DNA from: DATKDP01 sp035546335
GTDB taxonomy: Bacteria > Acidobacteriota > Thermoanaerobaculia > Gp7-AA8
DNA length: 17,905 bases
Assembly (NCBI GenBank): GCA_035546335.1
Contig: DATKDP010000071.1
Span: 1 to 17,905, forward strand
Reading direction: 5' to 3'
Position numbers and translations under genes: made by a program. The notes below the pieces were generated by a model that was given only the letters and a program-made list of their open reading frames with translations, had not been told where the DNA came from and searched no databases. Shown here piece by piece: positions 6,818-13,309 of the stretch. Within the stretch, counting starts at the first letter, position 1, and each line of letters begins with the position of its first letter.

Positions 6818-8770
6818 ATGAACATCCGAAAATGGTTCGTCATCGCAACGGGGCTTTCTCTCGCGCTCTGCCTCGGCACGCCGGTGCTTCACGCTCAGGC
6901 GATTCCCTTCGATCTCGAGATCGGTTACCGCTGGCTCGACGTCGACGGCAACGAATCGATGTATCGCTCCCAGATCGACGAGCAGAGCGGTGTTCTTCTC
7001 CGTACGTTCACTCTCACCACCGTCGATTTCAACGGCCGGACATCGCTCGTCGACCGCTTCCGGATCGATGGCAGCGAGCTCGGTGCGGGTCCGCTAGGGT
7101 CGGTTCGGATCGAAGCGGGCAGGAGCGGCGTGTACGATCTGCGGCTTCGCTATCGCACCGCCGATGCATTCAGCGCGCTTCCGGCGTTCGCGAATCCATT
7201 GCTCGGCGCCGGAATCGTTCCGGGCCAGCACACATTCGACAGGACGCGCACGATGATCGATGCCGATCTGGAGCTGCGTCCCTTCAGCGCCGTCACGCCG
7301 TTCGTCGGCTACTCGAGGAACCGTTATGACGGACCGGGTCAGACGACGTTGAACATCGGCCAGGACGAGTTTCGACTCCTGTCGGATGTGAACGAAACGG
7401 ATGAAGAATTCCGGATCGGCGCGGCGTTTCGATTCGACAGAGTCCAGGGTCAGGTCACACAGGGATGGCGCTCGTTCGATGGAACCGAGTCGCTGGCACT
7501 GGTTCCCGGAGCGGGCGGGGGGAACAACCCGGGCCCGGTGGCCGGCCGCCCGGTTTCCGCGGATGTGATCACGCGCGAGAGCCGGACGGATGCCGACACA
7601 CCGTTCACCAGCATGTTCGTGACCGGGCAGGTGACGAGCCGCCTCCGGCTGATCGGAAACTACGCGCGCTTCAGCGCCGAACAGGATGGCCTGGAGAGCG
7701 AGCTGGCCTCCGGCTCGTTCGCTTCCTTCGCACTCGGCCGCTTCTTCACCGGACTCTCGGAGGATGTTTCGGCGCGCGCGAAGAACACCACCTGGCGGGG
7801 AGGCGGGAGGGCGGAGATCCGGCTCACGGATACCATCGATCTGCTGGCGGGCTATCAGCGCGAGCATCGCGAGCTCGACGGATTCGCTCTGATCCACACG
7901 ATCTACCGCGACAGCATCACCTTCGGCGGCGCGGATCGTCGCGATCTCGAAGAGATTCTTCGTGCCGAGAGCTCCTTCGAGCGCGATGAAGACGTCGTGA
8001 GTGCGGCCCTGTCGGCGAGGGCGATCGGGCCGTTCGGATTCCGCATCGGCTTGAGCGAAGCGCGGCAGGACGTGACCGTGGCCCCCGATCTTTCGGAGAT
8101 CGTCGTCCCCGGAGCCCAGGGAGGAGACTTCGACCGCCGCATCAGAACATTCGACGCCAGCACGACGTACACCAGGGGTGCTCTCACCCTCGGAGCCTCC
8201 CTCAGACGCGATCGCGCCGATCAGCCGGTTCTCCGGACCGACTATCTCGATCGCGATCGGCTCCGCTTTCGCGCGGCATGGCGAACGCCGGGGAATCTGC
8301 TCCGGACCGGAGTCACGGCGGAGCGGATCGATCAGGAGAACGATCGGACCGGTATCGGATACGACGCGAGGTCACGGCAGCTGGGGGGCGACATCGAGCT
8401 CGCACCGCTGGCTTCTGTTCGCCTGCGGGGGTCGTATTCACGTTTCGAGAACGACAGCGCGATCAGCATCCGGCGCCCTGAGAATTTCCTGATCGAGACC
8501 TCGATCCACACCGAGGACGGCGAAGCGATCGAAGCAGGGCTGAGTCTCTTCGTCAGGAAGGTGTCGCTCGATGCCAGCTTCGGGCGATTCGAGAACGAAG
8601 GCGTTCTTCCCTTCGAAATCGACCGAGGGCGTGCACGCCTCTCGCTCGATCTCTTCACCAGCGGCGGAATCGCCCTCGAGTGGTCGCGGGACGAGTATCG
8701 CGAATCCGCGCTGCCGCTCGCCGATTTCGACGCGACGCGCTACGGGCTCTACGTGCGCTGGCGACAGTAA
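6818..8770 (+). CDS. mtrB: MtrB/PioB-type outer-membrane beta-barrel porin
   Basis: A 650-residue exported barrel. AAGGAG at 6805-6810 lies 7 nt before ATG 6818. The signal peptide is about residues 1-28 (cleavage after HAQA). The mature chain alternates polar and hydrophobic residues throughout, with many short strands ending in Arg, Tyr or Phe. It begins EIGYRWLDVDGNESMYRSQ, a pattern I associate with MtrB/PioB-like barrels. It ends YVRWRQ, so the usual final aromatic residue of a barrel is replaced by Gln. No cysteine is present after the signal peptide, so the N-terminal CXXC of Shewanella MtrB is missing. The family role is to form the insulated pore in which the MtrA-type wire is threaded. 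Its place directly after two decahaem cytochromes is the main support. The family name rests on pattern and context, as sequence identity in this family is low. Confidence 0.85.
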   Translation: MNIRKWFVIATGLSLALCLGTPVLHAQAIPFDLEIGYRWLDVDGNESMYRSQIDEQSGVLLRTFTLTTVDFNGRTSLVDRFRIDGSELGAGPLGSVRIEAGRSGVYDLRLRYRTADAFSALPAFANPLLGAGIVPGQHTFDRTRTMIDADLELRPFSAVTPFVGYSRNRYDGPGQTTLNIGQDEFRLLSDVNETDEEFRIGAAFRFDRVQGQVTQGWRSFDGTESLALVPGAGGGNNPGPVAGRPVSADVITRESRTDADTPFTSMFVTGQVTSRLRLIGNYARFSAEQDGLESELASGSFASFALGRFFTGLSEDVSARAKNTTWRGGGRAEIRLTDTIDLLAGYQREHRELDGFALIHTIYRDSITFGGADRRDLEEILRAESSFERDEDVVSAALSARAIGPFGFRIGLSEARQDVTVAPDLSEIVVPGAQGGDFDRRIRTFDASTTYTRGALTLGASLRRDRADQPVLRTDYLDRDRLRFRAAWRTPGNLLRTGVTAERIDQENDRTGIGYDARSRQLGGDIELAPLASVRLRGSYSRFENDSAISIRRPENFLIETSIHTEDGEAIEAGLSLFVRKVSLDASFGRFENEGVLPFEIDRGRARLSLDLFTSGGIALEWSRDEYRESALPLADFDATRYGLYVRWRQ

Positions 8771-8779
8771 GAGTCCGTC

Positions 8780-8800
8780 ATCCATCCTGGAAGGATGGAT
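8780..8800 (+). terminator. Stem-loop 3' of the mtr operon
   Basis: ATCCATCCT (8780-8788) pairs perfectly with AGGATGGAT (8792-8800) across a 3-nt loop, 10 nt after the mtrB stop. No T-run follows, so it may be a transcript 3'-end stabiliser or a Rho-linked end rather than a classical intrinsic terminator. Confidence 0.45.
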
Positions 8801-8804
8801 AGAT

Positions 8805-8839
8805 CACAGCCGGTGGTGAGCGCGAAGCGCCACCACCGG
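8805..8839 (+). repeat. REP-like hairpin, left arm of a perfect 35-bp inverted repeat
   Basis: The 35 bases starting CACAGCCGGTGG are the exact reverse complement of 8966-9000. The arm is itself a hairpin: CCGGTGGTG pairs with CACCACCGG, and an inner GCGC-GAA-GCGC continues the stem past one bulged A. This layout is like that of REP sequences mobilised by RAYT (TnpA-REP) transposases. No such gene lies in the window. Confidence 0.8.
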
Positions 8840-8868
8840 AACGTTGCGCGCGCAGTGCGACGTCAGCC

Positions 8869-8886
8869 GCAGCCCGGCAGGGCTGC
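8869..8886. repeat. Short palindrome within the inverted-repeat cassette
   Basis: GCAGCCC (8869-8875) pairs with GGGCTGC (8880-8886) around a 4-nt loop. It lies between the two 35-bp arms and belongs to the same repeat cassette. Confidence 0.55.
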
Positions 8887-8919
8887 CAGGAAGTGGCCAT
8901 GCACTGTCACCTTTCGTCC

Positions 8920-8940
8920 CGGCACCCCGTCGGGGTGCCG
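8920..8940. repeat. Strong 9-bp stem-loop within the inverted-repeat cassette
   Basis: CGGCACCCC (8920-8928) pairs perfectly with GGGGTGCCG (8932-8940) across the triloop GTC. A shorter cousin, CACCCC-TAGC-GGGGTG, lies outside the cassette at 9008-9023. Confidence 0.6.
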
Positions 8941-8965
8941 ACGTTGCAATGTCGAATCTCACAAA

Positions 8966-9000
8966 CCGGTGGTGGCGCTTCGCGCTCACCACCGGCTGTG
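8966..9000 (-). repeat. REP-like hairpin, right arm of a perfect 35-bp inverted repeat
   Basis: This is identical to 8805-8839 when read on the minus strand, with all 35 bases matching. The two arms enclose 126 bp, so the whole cassette spans 8805-9000. No clear target-site duplication flanks it. A BIME-like pair of REPs or a small non-autonomous element with terminal inverted repeats would both fit. Confidence 0.8.
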
Positions 9001-9007
9001 TTCCATT

Positions 9008-9023
9008 CACCCCTAGCGGGGTG
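9008..9023 (-). terminator. Stem-loop 3' of the DUF4287-SRPBCC gene
   Basis: CACCCC (9008-9013) and GGGGTG (9018-9023) form a 6-bp stem with a TAGC loop, 13 nt beyond the stop of the minus-strand gene. No T-run follows on that strand, so its role as a terminator is uncertain. Confidence 0.3.
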
Positions 9024-9035
9024 GGGATGTGAAAA

Positions 9036-9596
9036 TCAGCCGAGCAGCTCCGCGAGCCTGTCGAAGCGCTCGGCCCAGTACCTCTTCCGGTTCTCGGCGT
9101 CCGCTTTCGACGGGAGCTTCGTGTGTTGAATTGCGACCTGGCTCTTGCCGGCACCTTTCTCCGTGAACCAGAGCTCGAGGGATGTCCCATCATCGACGCT
9201 GATTCGCATCGACCTGCCGGGTGTCGCCTTGCGGACCGTCAGCTTCAGATCGGGAATCCAGCGGTTGCGAATGCGCGCCTTCTCGAATGCCTCGAAGAGT
9301 CTCGCCATCGGTACGGCGAAGGTGCGGCTCTTGCTCGCTTCGTACGAGCCTCCGCGGCGCTGACCGATCTCGCGGAGGCCGCGGATTCGTTCATAGCCGA
9401 CGGTCACGGTCTGTGCCCACCAGCCCGGGACTTTGAATTTCTCGTGAACGAGGTCGGCGATCTCACGGTGCGGTCTGCTCGCCGCATCGACCGCATCGAG
9501 CGCGCGCGTCCATTCCGCCCACGTCTTTCCCGTGGCTTTCCGGACGGATGCGTCGCTCATGCCGGCGAGGGCGGCGAGGTCGGGGGGCGGTGCCAC
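9036..9596 (-). CDS. DUF4287 plus SRPBCC (AHSA1-like) domain protein
   Basis: A 186-residue cytoplasmic protein from the first available start, GTG 9596. Residues about 12-80 match the DUF4287 pattern: ATGKTWAEW, PHREIADLV and WWAQTVTVGYER. Residues about 88-186 look like an SRPBCC/AHSA1 ligand-binding fold, with the typical TLELWF-like strand (here SLELWFTE at 139-146) and a C-terminal amphipathic helix ending RLAELLG. Family proteins bind small hydrophobic ligands, but no substrate can be named. The open frame continues upstream of the GTG with a gene-like stretch (KTGESYTAARQQLLRKK, 9627-9674) but no ATG, GTG or TTG. It then meets a dispersed repeat at 9677 and a stop at 9735-9737. The gene may therefore have lost its original 5' end. 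I see no good Shine-Dalgarno before the GTG. Confidence 0.8.
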   Translation of the reverse strand: MAPPPDLAALAGMSDASVRKATGKTWAEWTRALDAVDAASRPHREIADLVHEKFKVPGWWAQTVTVGYERIRGLREIGQRRGGSYEASKSRTFAVPMARLFEAFEKARIRNRWIPDLKLTVRKATPGRSMRISVDDGTSLELWFTEKGAGKSQVAIQHTKLPSKADAENRKRYWAERFDRLAELLG

Positions 9597-9676
9597 GACG
9601 GGCTCCGGTTTGTCGATGGGGGTTTTCTTCCGGAGGAGCTGCTGGCGGGCGGCGGTGTACGACTCGCCGGTCTTCT

Positions 9677-9710
9677 GGACGCCGCCGCGATCGGGCGAGG
9701 ACGCCCGACC
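9677..9710 (+). repeat. Second copy of the palindromic repeat core
   Basis: These 34 bases are the reverse complement of 1800-1833 with a single mismatch. The TCGGGCG/CGCCCGA hairpin is kept in the form CGGGCGAGGACGCCCG. The outer arms and third hairpin of the longer 1782-1847 copy are absent. It abuts the coding-like upstream frame of the DUF4287-SRPBCC gene. Confidence 0.75.
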
Positions 9711-9872
9711 TCCGATTGACCCCGTTGGATACGGTCACAGATGAGCCGAGCATCTTTGCCGTGTCATTCCCACTTCACCGGCGCGGAGCGCCGTTCTTTC
9801 GCTCGGATGACCTGTCGTAACTGATAGACATCAATAGCGTTATGCAAACACTCTCCCCGCTGCCCGCGCGCG

Positions 9873-9920
9873 GTGAAAAAAAGTCTTGCATCCTGTATAG
9901 TGTTGTAGTTAACTATCACA
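9873..9920 (+). promoter_or_regulatory. Promoter and probable GntR operator of the gntR-ABC operon
   Basis: A -35-like GTGAAA (9873-9878, 4 of 6 consensus bases) and a TATAGT -10 (9896-9901, 5 of 6) are separated by 17 nt. The region from the -10 onward is an inverted repeat: ATAGT (9897-9901) mirrors ACTAT (9912-9916), and TAGTTAACTA (9906-9915) is a perfect palindrome over the expected transcription start. YtrA-type GntR regulators usually repress their own operons from such sites, so autoregulation by the next gene is likely. Confidence 0.55.
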
Positions 9921-9956
9921 CCGAAACATTGATCGGACCTTCAAAAAGACTGAGAA

Positions 9957-10343
9957 ATGGACCGCGAGTGGAATGACAGCCAGCCGATTTACCGCCAGCT
10001 TCGCGACCGGGTGGTCGCGATGATCCTCGATGGCGTCCTCCACGAAGGCGACCCGCTCCCTTCCGTCCGCACGGTTGCAGCCGAGTACCGCGTCAATCCG
10101 ATCACGGTGCTCAAGGGCTATCAGCAGCTGGTCGATGAGCAGCTCGTCGAGACGAAGCGGGGTCGCGGGATGTTCATCAACGACGGAGCGCGCGCCATGC
10201 TGCTGCAGGGAGAACGGCAGAGGTTTCTCGAGGAACAGTGGCCCGGGATCCACGCAACGATTCAGAGGCTCGGACTGAGTGCAGAGGATCTGCTGAACAG
10301 CGGTTCGAGCGAGCCCAATGATGACGCCCGGGAGGAGCGCTGA
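9957..10343 (+). CDS. GntR-family (YtrA subfamily) transcriptional regulator
   Basis: A 128-residue DNA-binding protein with a winged helix-turn-helix at about residues 8-78 (IYRQLRDRVV, LPSVRTVAAEYRVNPITVLKGY, and the wing around ETKRGRGMFI). The C-terminal tail is short and helical with no effector-binding domain, the mark of the YtrA subfamily. ATG 9957 starts the standard N-terminus, and the upstream ribosome-binding site is weak (TGAG). It is the first gene of an operon with an ABC ATPase 4 nt downstream, as in the Bacillus ytr locus and many actinobacterial and acidobacterial loci. Such regulators often respond to cell-envelope stress or peptide antibiotics, but the signal here is unknown. 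Confidence 0.9.
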   Translation: MDREWNDSQPIYRQLRDRVVAMILDGVLHEGDPLPSVRTVAAEYRVNPITVLKGYQQLVDEQLVETKRGRGMFINDGARAMLLQGERQRFLEEQWPGIHATIQRLGLSAEDLLNSGSSEPNDDAREER

Positions 10344-10347
10344 CGCC

Positions 10348-11223
10348 ATGACATGCATCGAAGCTCGCGGCCTTCGCAAGACCTTCGGCTCGACCGTCGC
10401 AGTGGACGGCATCGATCTGCGCGTCGAAGAGGGACGCATTCTCGGGATCGTCGGTCCCAACGGCGCCGGAAAGAGCACCGCCCTTCATGCGCTCCTCGGT
10501 CTCATCCCCTATGAGGGAGACCTCCGGGTGCTCGGTCGCGATCCCTGGACCGATCGCGATCGGCTGATGAACGAGGTCGCCTTCATCGCGGACGTCGCGG
10601 TGCTGCCACGCTGGATCCGCGTCCGGCACGTGCTCGACTACGTCGCCGGCGTGCATCCCCGATTCGATCGCCTGAAGGCGGAAGGGTTTCTCGAAAGAAC
10701 CGAGATCCGTCGCCGCAGCAGGGTGCGGGAGCTGTCGAAGGGGATGGTGACCCAGCTTCATCTCGCCCTGGTCATGGCGATCGACGCGAGGCTGCTGGTC
10801 CTGGACGAGCCGACGCTCGGTCTCGACATTCTCTACCGGAAGCAGTTCTACGACTCGCTCCTGAACGACTACTTCGACCGCGGGCGCACGATCGTGGTGA
10901 CCACCCATCAGATCGACGAGATCCAGGACGTTCTCACCGACTTCTTGTTCATCCACCACGGCCGCATCGTGCTCGAGTCCAGCATGGAAGCGTTCGAGTC
11001 CCGCTATCTGGAAGTGATGGTCAGCCCGGAGCGCGTTGCGGCGGCACGGGCACTCGACCCGATCCACGAGCGCCAGATATTCGGGCGCAGCATTCTGCTG
11101 TTCGACCATGCAGATCGCAACCAGCTCGTCTCGCTGGGCGATGTGCGCACCCCGAGCATCGCCGATCTGTTCGTCGCCGTCATGGGCCGGGAGACCGGAG
11201 AGTCCAAAGGAGCGCGCGCATGA
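10348..11223 (+). CDS. ABC transporter ATP-binding protein
   Basis: A 291-residue ATPase. ATG 10348 is chosen over ATG 10318 because GGAGGAG (10331-10337) precedes it and the protein then begins at the first beta strand. Walker A is GPNGAGKST (36-44), the signature is LSKGM (129-133, a variant of LSGGQ), Walker B is LLVLDEP (149-155) and the switch is His187 in TTHQ. The Q-loop position reads FIADVAVLP and lacks the usual Gln, which is seen in YtrB-like ATPases. The C-terminal 80 residues are a divergent accessory region. The stop codon overlaps the next start in ATGA, so translation with the permease is probably coupled. It powers the permease encoded next. Confidence 0.92.
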   Translation: MTCIEARGLRKTFGSTVAVDGIDLRVEEGRILGIVGPNGAGKSTALHALLGLIPYEGDLRVLGRDPWTDRDRLMNEVAFIADVAVLPRWIRVRHVLDYVAGVHPRFDRLKAEGFLERTEIRRRSRVRELSKGMVTQLHLALVMAIDARLLVLDEPTLGLDILYRKQFYDSLLNDYFDRGRTIVVTTHQIDEIQDVLTDFLFIHHGRIVLESSMEAFESRYLEVMVSPERVAAARALDPIHERQIFGRSILLFDHADRNQLVSLGDVRTPSIADLFVAVMGRETGESKGARA

Positions 11224-12149
11224 ATCCCCCGTCGATCGTTCAACCGGAGTCTCTCTTCGAATCTCAGGCCATTGCGCCGGCGCCGGAGCGTCGCTCTTTC
11301 CACTGGTCCGTGCGCCGCGAGCTGTGGGAGAACCGGTTCCTCTACATCGGGCCGCTGATCGTCGCCGCGGTCGTCCTGTTCGCCACCCTGATCGGCACCC
11401 TCGGCCTGCCGAAGAAGATGCGCGCGCTCGCGACGCTCGAGCCGGCAAGGCAGCACGCGTCGGTGGCCGGTGCACTCGACATGGCGCCGGCTCCGATCAT
11501 GCTCGCCGCGCTGCTCGTCGGGGTGTTCTACTGCCTCGACGCGCTGTACGGCGAGCGCCGTGACCGCAGCATCCTGTTCTGGAAGTCGCTTCCGGTCTCG
11601 GATCGTACGACCGTGCTCTCCAAGGCGATCATCCCGCTCGCGGTTCTGCCGCTGATCGCCTGGGCCCTCAGCGTGATCGTGCAGATCATCCTCTTCTTCG
11701 CCAGCAACGCCGTCCTGGTGGTCAACGGGATCAGCCCTGCCCGGCTGTGGACCGAGTTCCGGTTCTTCCAGGGTCTGCTGATCATGATCTACGGCCTGAG
11801 CGTGCACGCTCTGTGGTTCGCACCGATCTACGCATGGCTGCTGCTGGTCTCGGCCTGGGCGAAGCGCGCCCCCTTTCTCTGGGCCGTCCTTCCGCTGCTC
11901 GCGATCTCCGCCGTCGAACGGATCATCTTCGACACATGGACGTTCATGACCATGCTGCAGAACCGCGTTGGAGGTGCGATGAAGGTCGCGTTCTCCTTCA
12001 CTCCCGACGATCGGGGGAACATCGATCGGCTGTCGCAACTGACGCCGGGACGCTTCCTGACGACGCCCGGCCTCTGGATCGGTCTGCTCTTCGCCGCGAT
12101 GTTCCTCGCCGCCGCAGTCCGATTACGCCGCAACCGAGCACCGATCTGA
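11220..12149 (+). CDS. ABC-2 type transporter permease
   Basis: A 309-residue inner-membrane protein with a cytoplasmic N-terminus and about six membrane segments: near residues 37-60, 90-110, 135-160, 180-210, 220-240 and 285-302. AAAGGAG (11206-11212) lies 7 nt before the ATG, inside the end of the ATPase gene. The motif YGERRDRSILFWKSLP after the second helix is typical of exporter permeases of the ABC-2 group paired with YtrB/CcmA-like ATPases. It probably works as a dimer with two copies of the ATPase. The transported substrate cannot be told from the sequence. Efflux or envelope-stress function is an inference from the GntR partner. Confidence 0.88.
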   Translation: MNPPSIVQPESLFESQAIAPAPERRSFHWSVRRELWENRFLYIGPLIVAAVVLFATLIGTLGLPKKMRALATLEPARQHASVAGALDMAPAPIMLAALLVGVFYCLDALYGERRDRSILFWKSLPVSDRTTVLSKAIIPLAVLPLIAWALSVIVQIILFFASNAVLVVNGISPARLWTEFRFFQGLLIMIYGLSVHALWFAPIYAWLLLVSAWAKRAPFLWAVLPLLAISAVERIIFDTWTFMTMLQNRVGGAMKVAFSFTPDDRGNIDRLSQLTPGRFLTTPGLWIGLLFAAMFLAAAVRLRRNRAPI

Positions 12150-12202
12150 ATTCACCCGAAGCAAAACGACATGAGGACATCTGTCTCCAGGGAGCAACGG
12201 TC

Positions 12203-13027
12203 ATGAGCGCATCCGTTTGGACGCACGAATCCGATCTGCGCACGATCGCAGACAAAACATTGAGACTGGCGGCGCAGCTCTGGTTCCTGGTGGCGGTCAC
12301 CGGACAGTTCATCTTCGTCGCCTACGTCATCGCGTTCTACGGCGGCACGGCCGTCCGGGGAAATCTCGAGGCGTGGAACGAAGTGCTGCCGCGGGGATAC
12401 GAGGCCGGCGCCACCCTGAACAATGTCGCGGTCGCCGCCCATCTCTCCCTTGCCGTCATCGTCACGGTCGGTGGAGCACTTCAACTCATGCCGCAGGTCC
12501 GGCGCCTCTCTCCTACGTTCCATCGCTGGAATGGGCGCCTGTTCATCGTTTCGGCCTTCGTGACGAGCATTGCCGGCCTCATCATGGTCTGGACCCACAC
12601 CTCTCCCGCTCGTCTCGTTCAGCACCTGGGGATCAGTCTCGACGCGCTCCTGATCATGAGTTTCGCCGCACTGGCGCTTCGCTCCGCGCTCGCGCGTGAT
12701 TTCCGGACGCACCGGCGCTGGGCGCTTCGCCTCTTCATCGTGGTGAATGCCGTCTGGTTCTTCCGTGTGATGCTGATGCTCTGGGTTTTCATCAACCGCG
12801 GCGCGGTAGGTTTCGATCCGCAGACGTTTACCGGCCCCTTCCTCGATCTCCTCTCATTTGCCGACTATCTTCTGCCGCTCGCCGTTCTCGAAGTCTACCT
12901 CCGTACAGAAGCGCGCGGCGGCACGATCGGCCGCCTGACTGTGGCCGCAGGAGTCGTGGTTCTCACTGTAGCAATGGGGGTCGGGATCTTTGCGGCAACG
13001 ATGGTCATGTGGCTGCCTCGCATGTAG
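12203..13027 (+). CDS. DUF2306 seven-helix membrane protein
   Basis: A 274-residue integral membrane protein. ATG 12203 follows AGGGAG (12189-12194) at 8 nt. Seven hydrophobic segments are visible, from LAAQLWFLVAVTGQ near the N-terminus to GVVVLTVAMGVGIF at the C-terminus. The DUF2306 marks are FHRWNGRLF at the end of the second loop and HRRWALRLF before the fifth helix, with another buried His in AAHLSL. The family has no established function. The conserved HRxxGR and HRRW motifs raise the possibility of haem or metal binding, but this is speculation. It lies 53 nt after the permease on the same strand and is likely part of the operon. Confidence 0.85.
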   Translation: MSASVWTHESDLRTIADKTLRLAAQLWFLVAVTGQFIFVAYVIAFYGGTAVRGNLEAWNEVLPRGYEAGATLNNVAVAAHLSLAVIVTVGGALQLMPQVRRLSPTFHRWNGRLFIVSAFVTSIAGLIMVWTHTSPARLVQHLGISLDALLIMSFAALALRSALARDFRTHRRWALRLFIVVNAVWFFRVMLMLWVFINRGAVGFDPQTFTGPFLDLLSFADYLLPLAVLEVYLRTEARGGTIGRLTVAAGVVVLTVAMGVGIFAATMVMWLPRM

Positions 13028-13057
13028 TGGAACGCGCGCAGAAAGAGAAGGAACGTC

Positions 13058-13282
13058 ATGATCTCCGGTTCCGATTACAGCACTCTCTCATTCCCACAGG
13101 CCTGGGCCCGCATCGGCGGCGCCCTGTATCTGATCATCATCATTGTCGGATTCCTCGGCGAGGTGTTCGTGAGGGGAGTGAAGGGTGTGGACATGGAGAG
13201 GTGGAGGCTCCGCGCACAGGAAGCGAAGCGAATGACAGCGGCAATCAACGAGTCGACGCCTCTCGTCGAGAGCAACCCTTAA
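13058..13282 (+). CDS. Small membrane protein resembling the N-terminus of DUF4386 proteins
   Basis: A 74-residue protein with a good AAGGA (13048-13052) 5 nt before its ATG, in a 30-nt gap after the DUF2306 gene. Residues 16-40 (ARIGGALYLIIIIVGFLGEVFVRG) are one membrane helix and match the usual first helix of DUF4386 proteins, which have several helices and about 220 residues. After that the sequence changes to a charged tail (MERWRLRAQEAKR) with no further helix. It is either a truncated relic that is still translated or a small protein built from such a fragment. Its stop codon lies in a CCTTAA tandem repeat. Confidence 0.55.
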   Translation: MISGSDYSTLSFPQAWARIGGALYLIIIIVGFLGEVFVRGVKGVDMERWRLRAQEAKRMTAAINESTPLVESNP

Positions 13283-13294
13283 CCTTAACCTTAC
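13277..13294 (+). repeat. CCTTAA hexamer tandem repeat
   Basis: CCTTAA, CCTTAA and CCTTAC follow one another over 18 bp. The stop codon of the small membrane protein lies in the first unit. It forms part of the 27-nt spacer before the DinB-like gene, so slippage could move the stop or the spacing. Confidence 0.6.
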
Positions 13295-13309
13295 CTACAG
13301 AAAGGAACC

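Noticed and set aside
8804..9193. Minus-strand 129-codon frame across the repeat cassette
   Set aside because: It reads through both hairpin arms and overlaps the DUF4287-SRPBCC gene in another frame. The repeated PVVxALRAHHRL-type residues come from the inverted repeat.
9779..9793. CGGCGC-GGA-GCGCCG hairpin followed by TTCTTTC
   Set aside because: It would terminate plus-strand transcription, but no plus-strand gene ends nearby. It may be chance in GC-rich DNA.
11004..12038. A 344-codon minus-strand frame opposite the ABC permease
   Set aside because: The composition is dominated by Asp, Glu, Arg and His without hydrophobic core, as expected for the complement of a membrane-protein gene.
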